Part shown: positions 44,001 to 59,000 of the stretch, piece after piece
Layout: each line of letters starts with the position of its first letter
How positions within the stretch are numbered: position 1 is the stretch's first letter
Assembly: GCA_030220185.1 (NCBI GenBank)
Contig: JASPKZ010002336.1
Location: 592,501 to 656,500 of the forward strand
Origin: Diploptera punctata
Taxonomy: Eukaryota; Arthropoda; Insecta; Blattodea; Blaberidae
Direction: 5' to 3'
Length of the DNA: 64,000 nucleotides
Program-made: the position numbers and the translations under genes
Notes under the pieces: generated by a model
Seen by the model: only the letters and a program-made list of their open reading frames with translations
Told to the model about the DNA's origin: nothing
Databases searched by the model: none

Positions 44001-47000
44001 GTTTGTAGTTCACTTTATATTCATAAATTCAACCACCAGTAATCTAGTTGACAAGTGGATAAAGAATTACTTGTAAAAGGTTTTTGATGTTATATTTAGT
44101 TTAACATATTTCCGTCCTGGACAAATTAATATTTTTTAAATAAAATTTATTGTCTGAACAGGGAATTGAACCCAGACCTCTGACTCTGTACAATGGTGTA
44201 CACTACACCATTCGAGACACAGTACAAATGTTGACATTTCTTTCCACTTATAAAATTCTCTTACATCCGAAGGCAGATAGCTAGAGCTATTAACAACGCC
44301 ATCAGACAACTTCTATTCAAAGAATTTTTAACAAGAATTTTACATTACTTTTAAGTGGTAATGCTTAATATTTTGATGTAATGGGACGAATGCCAACATA
44401 TAGAGTTGGAAATTCATGGTTTGATTTCTGGTTCAGATAATAATTTTTCCTTTAAAAAAAATTAATTTGTCCAGGACTGGAACATGTTAAACTAAATATG
44501 ACATAAAAATATTAAGCTTTACCGCTTAAAAGTAATGTAAAATTCTCATTAAAATACTTTGAATAGAAGTCGTCTGATGACGTTGTTAATAACTCTAGCT
44601 CTCTGCCTTCGGATGTAAGAGAATTGTATAAGAGGAAAGAAATGTTAGTAGTTGTGCCGTGTTTCGAATGGTTAGTGTGCCGCATGCTGACGTACAGAAT
44701 TGGAGGTCCGGGGTTTGATTCCTGGTTCAGATGATAATTTTTCTATTCAAAAAATAAAAATTGTACAAAGTTGTTCAAAGCAACTGATCATTCAAAACCT
44801 TTACTGATGTTAATGATTTTTTTATTTATACATCATCCATTCAGATCATTATTGACGATGAAGACCCATGGGACATGGCTCCAAGAATCTATGTTCTTAG
44901 CCAGAACCATCATGAGAAAGAAGTATATTGGCCAGCCTGATATCTAACCAATGTTACCTCTAGGGATGTTCCGATAGTCATTTAATAGCAGGCTAATTAG
45001 GCCCATAGCCTGTCTGAACATAAATGATTGAAGAAAAAAATCTTCATTCCTCCACAGTCCGAGATTGAATCCAGGCCATTTAACATAGAGCAAGATGTCT
45101 TGCCACCTGAGATACCTGATCCATGAAGGATTTATTAGTTGATGTTTTTTTTTTCAGTCACATCCACCTGTTCGGAGCAAGTTGAAGAAATTGTCAAAAG
45201 CACAAAAGAAATGTGAAAATAAGAAAGAAAAGTCATCAAAGATTTCTGGATTTGATTATGAATCATGGGATAAATTTGATGTGGTAATTAAAATTATTTA
45301 ATTATAAAGTTGACCATAATGAAAGTACAGAGTATGATATTCTTTTATAATGGCTGCATTTGGGATCATTTAACCCATTTTTCTTGTACAGAGACAAGTA
45401 TTTACTTAAATAATAAAATCTTTTAAAGAAAAAAGTATGTTATACAGGAACTGCATAAATTGAACAAGTTCCTTGTCAAAGCTATGGTCTGATTTTGGTA
45501 TTTTACAGATTATATTTTTCTTTTGATAATTAAATTGTATATGCCAAGTTACATTTTGAGAAAAAATATTGCACCTGGTAGAGTGCTTAAAATGTTCCTA
45601 CTAAAATTTCAACTCTCAGGTTAACCCCACTCATAATAGCCTGATTTTACTGATTAATGAACTCAATATTACTTTTCCTATTCAAGTGTTATATTTAAGT
45701 TTTGTTGTAAGAAAACAAATATGGTGGCCAGTACAGCATTTTTTAAGATTTTTGTCTAGCAAATAAATCCACGCTTCTAATGGTTGGGGTTTGCTAATTT
45801 TTTTGAGAATACCTCTTCTGTGTTATTTCAATAGTATATTCCAAGTTTTGTTGCAAAAAGAAACAAAAAAATTAGAGCTGCTATAAGGTTTTTACATCCA
45901 GAAAATATGCTCTTATGGAGCAATTCTTAGTAGTAAATGTATCCTTTTGTGAGAGATTGGTAATTCATTTGAAATAAATAATTAAGTTAATTAGTTCCAC
46001 CTTCAACTTTGCCAAGGAAGTGGATGTCTGATTTATGAAAAAAAAATGAAACTTATAATTATCAGCCAATCATTTAATAAAGTTAGAAGGGTGAATATAA
46101 TTACCAGAACAGCAGCTAGCAGAGATGTATATGTTTCAAGGCATGCTTACCTCATCTTCAGTAGTTACAGACTGATTTTTCCCAAGTTGTAGGGCCTGGA
46201 TCTCGACTTCTGCTCCCTCTTCCTGTGATCCAAAGAACTTGCTAATTAGGTTCCTCTCCCCAGGAATTTAAAAATTCATAAATCTATCCTTGTTCAACTC
46301 GGGGAAAAATCAGTCTGTAACTACTGAAGATAGGCAATCATGCCTTGAAACCTATGTCTAACAGAAACAACGATATGAGGTAAGAATTAAACAGACCAAA
46401 CTTATTATTAAGTAAAACCTCATAATGTTACTTCCTATTGTATTTTCACATTATTTTAAACATTGTGGTACAGCATTTTGAAAATAAGTTGTAAATAAGA
46501 CTGTTAATTTACTATTTGTTTGTTTTACAGGATAAAGCATGTGAAGAATTAGATAATGAACAGCAAAAAGACTCAAAAGATGATGATGATGACATTCTCA
46601 GTAAAATAGAAGAAGAAAGGATGAGAGAAGAAGCAGTATATGAAAAGACAAGGGTAATCTTTATATATATATATATGTAAAATTCTTCTGTATGTCTATT
46701 TATCGGGGCACGTCGTAGCGTAGTGGTTAAGGTACTGTGCTACAAGCCAGAAGGTCGCGGGTTCAAGTCCCGGTGGGGTCAGAATTTTTAAACTGACCCA
46801 AACTTTCTGGCGGCACTGTGGCCCTGGGGTCGACTCACCCTCTAACGGAAATGAGTACCACACACTTGTTCTGAGGGTAAAGGCGGCTGTCACGCAGGGC
46901 TGACAACCCAGCTGACATCAAGTGCCGATTGTCTAGAAAAAAGTGGGAGCCTTAACCTCCTACTACCCCAAGGGCCTCCTGAGGCCTGTCGTGGGATCAC

Positions 47001-50000
47001 TTTACTTTTGGGGGCACGCCATAGCGTAGTGGTTAAGGCACTGCGCTACAAGCCGGAAGATTGAGGGTTCAAGTCCCGGTGGGGTCAGGATTTTTAAACT
47101 GACCCAAACCTTCTGGTGGCACTATGGGCCTGGGGTCGACTCAGCCTCTAACGGAAATGAGTACCAGATGCTTGTTCTGGGGTAAAGGAGGCCGTCACGC
47201 AGGGCTGACAACCCGGCTGACATCAAGTGCCGATAGTCTAGAAATAGTGGGAGCCTTAACCTCTCACTACCCCAAGGGCCTCCTGAGGCCTGTAGTGGGA
47301 ATACTTTACTTTTATATTTTAATATGTGTATTTGTCACTCTACTCCTCCTAAATGACTGGAACAATTTTGATTAAACTTTTTGTGTGTGTCTGATTGGAC
47401 CCTCTAAAACCATGAGGTATAAGAGTTCAGCTGAAGTGAAAATTTAAAAATTGCTCTAGCAGTCACACTTTTTTATGTTTTACAACAGAACTCAGTATAT
47501 CCTATTAAAATAAACCGGTAGGTATTATCCAAAAATGAGTGAAATGCGACAATTAGAATTGGAGGTTTACTTGAAATCCAAAATTTAAAAATGCCTATAC
47601 GACTGGACCAATTTGATGAAATTGTTTGTGTGTGATTGAGTGGGTCCCTGGATGGTTTATATTCACAATTGGATGCTGTAGATGCGCTGCGATTGGGTTA
47701 TAGAAATTTTTTTTATGTCAGATGTGTAGTCATCTGCATTAGCGACATATTCCGCATGACAACAATGTGACGTCATAATGCACACTTCTTGAGCCACAAC
47801 AGATGGCAATGAGGAGTTTCCTTGCAAACTTATTTATTAGTGAATTTTATAGTAAAAAAAGTAACTTTTTTATTGTCCGGCCATGACACGAGAATTGAAT
47901 GTTCGGGCAGGACAACAGGATTCGTGTATTATCTAATATCCTTCTTTCTTAGGGCTACATGCAAATACATTAGTCTCTACTCAAATTACTTCCAATCACC
48001 GGTGAGCTGACTTTCCGTGAGCAAGTGCAAAGATCGAATTAGTGACCCACTAACTGGTCATGCATGAAAATCATCGTTTTCGTAATATTGGCAAGAAATT
48101 ATCCAGAATTCTCAGCGATAAAACCAGTTCCTTTATTTTTGTCTGCTAGAGGAACGCATTTACGCTTGCGTCCCACAAATAATACCGTATACGACGATAT
48201 CTGCACCGTGCGATATTACGCCGATTCTACTGTTCTTCCAGTTCTTTGGTAGATTCTATCAAATTCCTCTTCTCTGCGTATACCAAAAACATGATCGAAG
48301 TCTTCAAGGTCCGACATCTTGGATAAAGGAGCAAGGTACGCGGCAAGGTTTCAAACTACATCGGTTCTCATCAGGTTGCTCACGATTCGTTCTCTGCAAA
48401 GTCACCTCGCCAGGTAGCTTAGGAATTTCGTCAATTATTATCGCATGAACAGATTTTTGAGTATGCAAAAAGTCTTTGGATGCAACTTTCTTAGCAGAGA
48501 ACGACTTTTACGGTCTAATGCATTCATAGATATGACCCTTAGTTTTCAAGAATAATTAATATAAATGACCCTCAGGGGTCCTCATCTAGGGGATATGTGG
48601 ATGGCGACCACAAGGTGCCCAAACTGTGCAAAACATTTCTTCCACTTACTTGTGTTTTGCGCTCTTTTAACTTTTCTATCTAACCTCTCTTGGTTAACTC
48701 TTGTTTTTTCGACCCCGACGCTATTAGGGCATCCGAGGGCTAGGGAGTCCTTCCTTTCTTCCATTTCTCCTTTCCTTTATTTTCTTTTCTTCTCCAGAAA
48801 AGCCTGACCAGAGGTTATAAGATGGCAGCCCCATCACTGGTCTTGCCTTCCTTTGGCCAGCAACCAATCGAAGGGACTATTATTATGCTTTCAAGTCTTA
48901 TACGAGAATTTCCCATAAGGAAAATTTTCTATAGGATCGTAACAGGCCTTGGCCTAATACTTGGAAGGAAGAAGAAGAAGAAATATCAATATTTTATTTA
49001 AACTTTTTATAGTATATGTTTAATTTTACAAATTGAGTATTTTTTATAAAATTGATTGGAAATAAACATTCACCTCTTAAGATGAATTCACACATGTGAT
49101 TGTTTCAGATTCTCAGAATTTAGTTGATATTGGAGATGGTCTCTAAACATGTCAAGTGAGAATATTTATCTTGTTTGATGTATATTTCCAGTTCAGTTTT
49201 CACTTTGATTTAATTTATACTTATATAGTATGTAAATCAAATATCTTTGTTTATTTCATTTCTGCCATTTATAAACGTAAAAATCCCTTTCATGGAATTT
49301 TCAACTGCAAAATCTGTTCATCATCATCTTCACTTCAAGGTTTAGGCGATTTGCCTGTTCCGAATTCACAATGATTCCTTCCATCTTTTCCTAGGTCTTC
49401 CTACAACCCTTAATCCCTTTGGTTTATAATGATATGTTATTGAACTTTTATAGGAAGAAATCACTATGAGGTTTAATTTAAGATTAAATTAAAATGCTTC
49501 ATACCTCTCCTCATATCCAGTCTTCTAAGTAGATCGCGCTTTCAAAGCCTTGGTGGGCTTCTTCTTCAGTACTTTCTTGTCGACTGATGTTATGTCGATC
49601 AGAAGAACTACTTCTTCTTCCCTCTGTTGGTGGACTGATAAACCTTCGGATCCAGTCAGAATCTGCAGGAATTTCAAAGGCTTTGAACCGCGGTTTACTT
49701 AGATGACTGGATATTAGGAGAGACATGATGCATTTTAATTTAATCTTATGATCTGCTATCTATCGGCCGCGGTGGAGTAGTGGTTATGCTCCTTGCCTCT
49801 GGTCCCGAGGGTCACGGGTTCAAACCCGGCCGGGGTCGATGGATTTTTTAGGATGGAAAAATCCAAGGAGCAAGTCCTCCGGGAGGGACTTTAAGCCGTG
49901 GGTCCCGAGTCTGAAGATTTTCAGGCTCGTTAAAAATCCTTAAGCCTGAATGAAAAGGCCTCTAAGCAAAATTTACCGAATTTTCCCGTCCTAGTACTAC

Positions 50001-53000
50001 CTTGGTTTCCTAGATGTCAGTATGAGGCGGAACGCTGACCACGGAGCACTCAAAATGACATCTATATGAAAACAAGTGTAACTAAATTAGTATGGTTCAA
50101 ATTCTTCCCTGTTTGAGGAGAGCGCCTAAATCTCTGTAAAGGGAAAACATGGGCTTACAATACAATGATATGCTATTTTGGGCAATCTTGTTTCTTCCAT
50201 TCTTTGAACATGCTCTTCCCAGCCGACGCGGTGTTGTTGAATTCTATCATCATCATCATCATCACTCCACGGATTAGGCAATTGCCCGTTCCGACTTCAT
50301 AATGTATCATTTATTGAAAATATTTCTAATTCACTTCTTATTTCTTATGCAGTCCAATTTTCTGCGTCCTTAGGTCCTTCTTAGAAAAGTAATTTCTGCA
50401 CTCTGTATTCTACTCAAATTCCTCTTATTTGTTACCCAGGACTCACTACCGTATAAAAGTACTGGTACTGCCATTGTACCGGAGAAGGCTCTAAAACATG
50501 TCAACTGAGAATATTTATCTTGTTTGATGTATATTTCCAGTTCAGTTTTCACTTATTTAATTTAAGCTTATATAGTACATAAGTCAAATGTCTTTGTTTA
50601 TTTCATTTCTGCCATTTATAAATGTAAAATATCCCTTTCATGGATTTTTCAACTCAAATTGTTCATATTTATTTTTATTCAGTGCTGCATAACAATGGTG
50701 ATGACGATAATGATAATTATGGTGAAGATATTAAAAATAATAATGCTGTAATTTTTACTAATACAATACTGTTATTTTAGAAAGAAAAATTAACACTTGA
50801 TTCCCAAATCTCTGACTCTATGCATCAGTATGATATCAGTAGAGTGAGGATCCATGGTTCGAGCATTAATTTTTCTTTCTATAATAAAACTATGTCCAAT
50901 TCTGGAAGGTGTTAATTTAAAATGTAACATCAAAACTACAATACTGATTAGGTTAGTATTTTATTTAATGATGCTGTTTAACATCTTAGGTGATTTAGTG
51001 TCAAAATTTAGATCCAACAAATTTTACTCAGAGGCTTCTTGTTTTCAGACTTGAGGTTCTTTTATGTCATAATTCTAAAGCATAGGACCCAAAGCTTTAC
51101 TTCCCTTCCAAAGGAAGCCATGCTCAGGATTTTGTAAGCCCCTAAGTGCATTGTATGCTGATAAAGACAGCAGTAGGCATATTGATATCTGCTTTTACAA
51201 AAAGAAAGCTATGACAAGGGTCCTGGGTTCGAGTCTCGGTCTAGGCAAAAATTTTTCTCTTCAAATATAATTTATCCTTCAGTGAGAAGTGTTAAATTAA
51301 TAATAAAATCGTCAAAATTGTAGACCTTACTATTAATTTTGAATCCTCCAATTGACAACCTGAGGAGGATAATCAAGAAAAACGGAATATCTATGAATTT
51401 ACAATACCATATTTTCAAGAAAAATACATCAACAAAATTTATTTTACCGGTCTTCTCTTTGGTGCTTACTTTTTTGTTAAATGGCAAGGAACATGTAACA
51501 TAGAAAAATCAGTAGAAACAGAAATTGCCAGTATTATAATAAAAAATTCAATCACCATTTTACAAATCATCTATGTGGGCAACACAGTAGTTCAATTTTT
51601 ATCTAAGAATAATAAGTAAATTTTATGTTAAAATGTTCAGTTTTGTAATTTCTTAAAATTTTTTGTATTCTGTATCATTGAGCAAACCCCAACATAGTCA
51701 AATAATTAATAATTCTGGCTGATTTAAACTTCTTAGAACCAAAGTCAACCGTAACCACTAGTGCACTGGGACCTACAGTACTAGTACTAAACAAAAATAT
51801 GTGCATACTTATTTTAGGAATTCACACTATGAGGTATATTCATTTAGGTAGAATTTTTTATCACCCACCTCATATTGTTCTGTGCAATTTGATTTTGCCC
51901 TTTCATACCATAAACTTGATATATCAAAGAAAATCACAAATTTTACAAAAACAGTATAATGAAACCATCTTTAGTACAGAAGAACACAAGATTATGGCTT
52001 TATAAGGTTCTCGCAAGACCAGTATTAAGATATGTAGTGAAGCATGGACAATACGAAGAAGAGATGAAAGCCGAATAACAGCAAATGAGATGCAATTTAT
52101 GCACCATACAGCAGGCTACACAAAGTGGGACCATAAAAGAAATGAGGAAATTATGGAAGAGTTGGATGTAGAATCCATTCTTCACCATACACAAAACTAC
52201 CAGAACAACTGGAAAGCCCATCTTCAAAGAAATCCGTCTCATAGAATTCCAAAAGCCATGCTTCGTTACTGCCCCCAAGGCAAAAGATTGCTGGGACTTC
52301 CAAAAAAGCGCTGGATGGAAAATTCCTCCTTGAGACCATAACAGGCCACACGGCCTAATACTTGCATGGATGACGATGATGATACTAGTGGTAAAAGAAA
52401 ACTTTAACCTTTTTAAGACCAACATGCTAGAATAAGACGTAGGTGAGGTAAATGATATTTGGTAGTTGTACAAGGGTGAATCAAATATAAACTGGAATTA
52501 TTGTTTACAATTTTATTGAATTAACAAAAAAATCCAAAAACCACCACCTCATTTTTCTACATTGTCTCCTGCATTTCCAACACACTTTTGCCATCGAGTT
52601 GGCAACTTTTTGATGCCGTCCTTGAAGAATGAGGGATGACTTGTAGTCAGCCAGTTGCGCACGAAATCTTCTACCGCGGCATTGTCACCAAACCGCCTTT
52701 CTCCCAGGTCTTCTTTCAGTGGCCCAAACAAATGGTAGTCACAGGGTGACAAATCTGGACTCTAAGGAGGATGTTCCAGAGGTGTCCAATGCATTTTCGT
52801 CAGTTTTTCGTCAAATTTTTTTGTTCCTGGCTGAGGAGCCGAGGAATCCACCTGGCAGACAATTTTCGGAATTTGAGTTCATCACTGATGATGGCTAGAA
52901 CACTTCTGAAGCTTATTTTAATGTGTGAAGCAATTTCAGAAATTGTTATGCGCCGATCCTCCTCAATAAGGTCCCGTACAGCACGAATGTTGTCTGCAGT

Positions 53001-56000
53001 GATGCTTGTTCGTTGCCGTCTTTGGTGGGGCTCATTTTCCACTGAATCCCAGCCACCTAAATTTTTTTTGCGCCAATCATACACCTGCGTCTTCGAAAGG
53101 GTTGCTTCCCCAAACTGCGCATGGAGCCTTCTGAAAATTTCAGAAGGTTTAGTGCCTTCTTTCGCCAAATACTTAATAATAATGCGTTGCGCAACAGATA
53201 TGTGTACCTCTTGCTCGCTCAGTTTGCTACCAGAGCCTCCAGATACAAATTCCGGTTTATATTTGATCCACCCTCGTAACTTGAGTAATTTTGAGTTTCT
53301 TATGCTCTAGTTGAAACATGAGAAGTCATTTCTTTCATTTCAAACACACAACATAATCAATGGTAAAGAAAGAAAAAAATTTTATTCTTTAGCATTGATT
53401 ATAATAGTTTAGCTGTGTACTTTTTTTTTATTTACTTATTTCAATCATAGCAATAGCTTTAGCTTCTGAATATTAATTTAATACATCTTATAATTTTTTG
53501 ATGTTATATTTAATTTGTCCACTGCTGTGGTCTCAAGATAGCATGCTGCCTTGTCACACAGCGGGCCCGAGTTCGATCCCCGGTCTGGGTAGGCTCCTGG
53601 GTGAGTTTTTTTCGGGGGTTTTTCTCACCTGTAAGACAAATGTCAGGAAGTTTAGGGCCCAACGGTCCCCGAAAATCATCTGGCCATCATTATCATCATC
53701 CTTCAGCGGTGTGGAAAGCAACAAGGAAGCTACCACACCTATAATTCCCTAGTAAAGCTGCAAAACATAGCATGAAAATGCTATGATTGCAGGAAAGACC
53801 TGCCCTCGGGATGGGTGGATGGATATTTAATTTAACATGTTCCAGTCCTGGACAAATTAATTTTTTTTTTAAAGAAAATTTAACATCTGAACCGGGAATT
53901 GAATCCTGGACCTCCGACTCTGTACGTCGGCATGCAGTCTGTTACACCATTTGAGACACAATACAAACATTAAAATTTCTTTACACATATACAATTCTCT
54001 TACATCCAAAAGCAGAGAGCTAGAGCTATTAATGCCATCAGAAGATTTCTATTTGAAGTATTTTTAATGAGAATTTTCATTACTTTTAAGCTGTAAAGCT
54101 TAATATTTTGATGTTATATTTAGTCCTGGACTTACTGATTTTTTTTAAAGAAGAATTAACGTCTGAACCAGGAACCCCAGACCTCTGACTCTGTACGTCA
54201 GCATGCAGTCTTATTTCTTCTCCTCAGGGGTCCTCATATAGGGGATAATGTGGATGGTGACCACAAGGTGCCCAAACTGAGCAAAACATTGCTTCCACTT
54301 TACTTCTGTTTTATTCCTTACTTTTATATTTTCTGTATATAGCCTCTCTTGGCTAATTCTTGTTTTTTTTTTTTTTCAACTCTGATGGTATTAGAGCATT
54401 CGAGGCCTAGGAGATCTTTTCCTACTATCATTCCTCTCTATTGATCTATCTAATTCTTACAACCTGTTGAGCACTCACCTTGATGGGTGAGAAGGGTTAA
54501 CCTTGCTATTGACATATTAGGTAAACAAGGAACTAAAAAAATGTCCACATAAGCTGCATGTAGATCAATGCAGCCCCATTGCAACTTATACACAATATGG
54601 ATTCTTCTAAAGTGAAATAAGCAAAAGTATGTAATGGATTCGTATCATCAGCTACAGCTGGATACATGTAATGAAGAATGAAGATACAATTCTTTTATGG
54701 TGTAATGGATTGCATGCAGACATACAGAGTTGGAGGTCCAGGGTTCGATTTCCCATTCAGATGTTAATTTTTCTTTTCATAAAATAAGTTCGTCCAGGAC
54801 TGGAACGTGTTAAACTAAATTTAACATCAAAATATAAGCTTTTACCACTTAAAAGTAATGAAAATTCTTGTTAAAAATACTTCAACAGAAGTCTTCTGGT
54901 GGTGGTGTTAATAGCTCTAGCTATCTGCCTTTGGACTAAAGGGAATTGTATATACGGAAAGAAATGTTAAGTTTGTTAAAGAAAATATTTAATCACTTTA
55001 TAAAATATTAATTCTAATAATATTTTTATAAAACATTGCTTTCTAATATTAATATTTCTGAATATTATTTGCAGGGTAATGATTTTGTGAAAAAGCAGAA
55101 ATGGAAAGAAGCCATCCAGTGTTATAGCCGTGCAATCAGATGTTATCCCAATGATGCCATATTCTATGCAAATCGAGCCCTATGTTATCTCAAGACTAAT
55201 GAGTAAGTTGTTCTAGCAAACTCTAAAACTGGATGAACCAGGACTTTCCTATTTGATGTATCAAAATTTCAAGTTAGAGATATGGTTTAATTTACACATA
55301 ACTAGTTTCTCATGTCTTGATGCTTATATTTTTTACACCCTGCATTGAAATGTAAATCTTACCAAATCTATTCAAACATAAGTTCAATGAAAAAATAAAA
55401 ATATGAATCAGAAATTTTACACCTTACCTCATATAGTGAGACCATCTGATCTAGACATGTTTCAGAGATCATTATCCCCATTCTCAAATAAATTTTGATT
55501 ATTTGAAATGAGTTGTCAATATCAGCTTTCCTTGTGCCCCTGGGTGGAGGGTGAATGAAATTTGAGATCAAATCTTGCTTGCTAGAAACTTCAGAATTTG
55601 TGAATCTGTTTTTTGTTCTTCTGAATGTATTCAAGGAAAGTTGACATTGACAGCTAATATCAAACTATCTGAGTTTATATTATTCATTTCATACATCTCA
55701 ATGATGGATAAATTATATTTGAAGAGATAAATTGTAAATTGGCAAAGAAAGCCCCAGTCTGAGCGTATAATTTTTCTTTTCAAATATAATTTAACAAAGT
55801 TTAGTTAAGAATGGAGATGAAAAACATTTTGAGAGGATCATGTTTTATCAGATGAGGTGTGAAGTTTCTGATTTGATTTTTTAATTCATTGACATTTATT
55901 TATAGTGTTACTTATCCAAAATTTTTTATAAATAACTCACTAATACCCAGTGTGCACTGCTATGCCAAAATTAAATAATATGTGTTTTTATATTTAGTTG

Positions 56001-59000
56001 AGTAAGTCAAAAGAATTTTCGTAAAATCTGTTGAATGGTTTAAATAAATTAATTCTTCTTCAAAGTTAAAATTGGGAAACACATTATGAGGTTCTTAATT
56101 AATAAATTAATGAGTCATTTTAACATCTTACCTCATATTTCATGTTTTATCAAACACGGTAACTATAGTTTTCAAATGATCTTGTCATTCATTTTCAACC
56201 GCCATTATGTGTTTGATAAAACATGAAATATGAGGTAAGATGTTAAAATGACTCATTAATTTATTAAATTAATTCTGCCTATGCAGCACATTTATGGAGT
56301 TTCTCCTTTGAATTTAATTTATTTGCAATGCATATAAACATGGTCCATTTTTCCGATTTGAACAAATTTACATGAGGTATTTTCAAAATTGAAACTGCAC
56401 ACTTACAAAGATTTCCCTTGCGTTTTATTGATAGTCATAACGAATGCAAGGTGTATTGGAAATTGAAGTCATTTGAACTCAAACATATGCATATTCGAAT
56501 GTAACATGTAAAAATTCCAATTCACTCTAAAAACACTCGCATATTTGAATGCAACATTGTATCAAAATTTCAAGTCAATTGGCCAACTACTTTTCGAGTT
56601 TTGTGGACACAAACATACACAGCTGAAATTTTATATATAAAGATTTCTGTGAATGATCTAATTACTATTAAACAAACTTTGAATTAATTATTAATCAGTT
56701 ACTTATTTTAGGAATTCACACTATGAGGTGTATATTCATTTAGGTAAAATTTTTTATCACTCATCTCATATTATTATTCTTCTTCTTTAACTATAAACTA
56801 GTTTTGGAACATAGTTTCTGTTCCATCCTCAGTATCATCACTACCATTGTTCTGTCGTCTTGAAGAGCCGGTTTCTGATGTGTGTTCAACAAAACTTGAT
56901 TTTCCTTCTCTTTTAATAAAGTCTGAGAAATGTTCATTAAATCTTATTTTAAAACTTCTTGATGTTTTACCTATATAAAATTTTTCACAGCCATTACATT
57001 TGAGTTTATATACACCTTTATTTTCATATTTATTATTTTCTTCTATTTTATCAGATATTATGTTATTTAATTTATTTCTAGTTTTGTAAGCTATTTTTAT
57101 ATTTTTGTCAAATTTCTTGAAGATTGTGCTGATTACCTTTGTAAGTAAATGTGATCCAATTTTTTTTTGTTTTTATATTATATTATCCCTTTAGTGATCA
57201 AGGACCAAATGAATAATTGTTAAACTTATTAGTAAACTCATTCCTCTGTCAATGCTGGTACTAATACAGTTCCCCTCACTAAGCAGATTTAAACTTATTG
57301 CAATGTTACCTTTCATTCATTTTAAGTGTCTGAAAATACAGGAAAACAGACCACATACATATTATCTCTGCTGACAGCAGAACCCAAAGCACAAAATTAC
57401 AAGTGCGTTAGCTTTACAAACACACACAAATTTTCATACAAGATAATTTTTTCTTACTTAGATATCTTAAACTGACCAGCCTCATGGTCAGCGTTTTTGA
57501 CTACTGTGTATAAGGCCCCAGGTTCGATTCCCGTCAAACAATAGGAATTTTTCCTTAAAGGAAATTATTCCTGTGGTTGCCCATGGTCTGGAATTTAAGT
57601 TAAGTTTAGGTTAAGAACTCTCCTGGCACTTCAATATCATTTATCACCCATCATATCATTGGGGTAATGTAACTCCACTTTCTAGGTGCCCCAACTTCAG
57701 AATTACGCCAATGCCAGGAGGGAAACCAGAAATGTCAAAATGACAACCTGGGGCATTGAATAAAAAAAATATCTTAAACTAGAATTCAAATATCACTGGG
57801 CCGTCCTATGAAACGCTGGAGGGAAAATTTTCTATAGGATCGTAACAGGCCTTGGGGCCTAATACTTGGAAGGAAGAAGAAGAAGAAGAAGAATTCAAAT
57901 AATATAATGTTTTGTTTCAAGAGCTTAAGTTACGTGGAACTTTAATAAAAAGTTATTGGTATTGGAATGGAGCATTATGAACTAAAATATAATTAATCAA
58001 TTGAGTTGGTGTTTACTTGATGAAAATCCATATTTATTAATTAAATATAATTGCTATAAAAATAGGACTCCCATCCATTGCAATGTCTTTTTGCAGGCTT
58101 AAATCAGCAGAAACAGATTGTACAACTGCACTGCAGTTAGATTCAAACTATGTTAAAGCCTACCAGCGTCGTGCTGTGGCACGTACAGGTTTGGGTCAAT
58201 TATTAGAGGCAAAAACTGACTTATTAAAGGTAATGGAACTAGAGCCCAAGAATGTGACCTCAAAAGCTGAATTAACAAAAATTGAAAAAATGATTAACAC
58301 AAAATCAGATGTGAAGGTAAGTTTTTAAATTTTTTTTTAAAGAAAAATTAACGTTTGAACCAGGGCTTGAACTCCAGATCTCTGGTTCTTCACACCAGTA
58401 TGCTATCCATTACACCATTCAAGACATGATTCAAACGTTAACATTTTTTTCCTCATATGCAATTCTCCAATCGTCTCTGATATTTTTTATTAAATTATTG
58501 ATTCAGTGAAGAAGATTATTTTTAATGAGTGATTTCTTAACTAGATAACGTAATAAATAAGTAAGTTGAGTCTGCCATCTTGATTGATGATGGCAAAAAA
58601 TCATGTATATACCAAATAAAATGTGCAGTTTGTGATAATATATACAGGGGGAAAACAAAGAAGAATTTAACTATTAGAATTAAAGAATACATAAGAAATG
58701 CAAAAAAAGGAGAAGTAAAAAAACCTATAGTAAATGCTCATATTTGGTCAGGAAAACATAAAATAGATGTAAGCACCAAATTATTAAAACAGAAAACAAA
58801 TGAAGTCACCATATGGAAAGAAAATCTAAAAAAAAAAAAAGGGAAGAATAACGAATTTTGAAATTTACGAGGAGAAATTTAAAATGCAAGTTCTTTGGGC
58901 CACAAAAAGAGGGAGCAGGAGTTGACATCCAGTCCTAAAACATAAAGATCATCAGTGTGTACCAACTGTTGATGGAGCAGAGATGCTTTGAAACATGTCT

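Noticed and set aside
44846..44940. Extra RPAP3 exon encoding IIIDDEDPWDMAP
   Set aside because: Exon 1 joins exon 2 in phase without it, no RPAP3 segment resembles it, and the donor is poor.
48565..48807. Small host gene (80-codon frame)
   Set aside because: It lies wholly within repeat family K, whose other copies do not keep the frame.
52090..52341. Host gene on the plus strand (83-codon frame)
   Set aside because: Its motifs are those of a LINE ORF2 C-terminus with a LINE-type 3' hairpin and tail.
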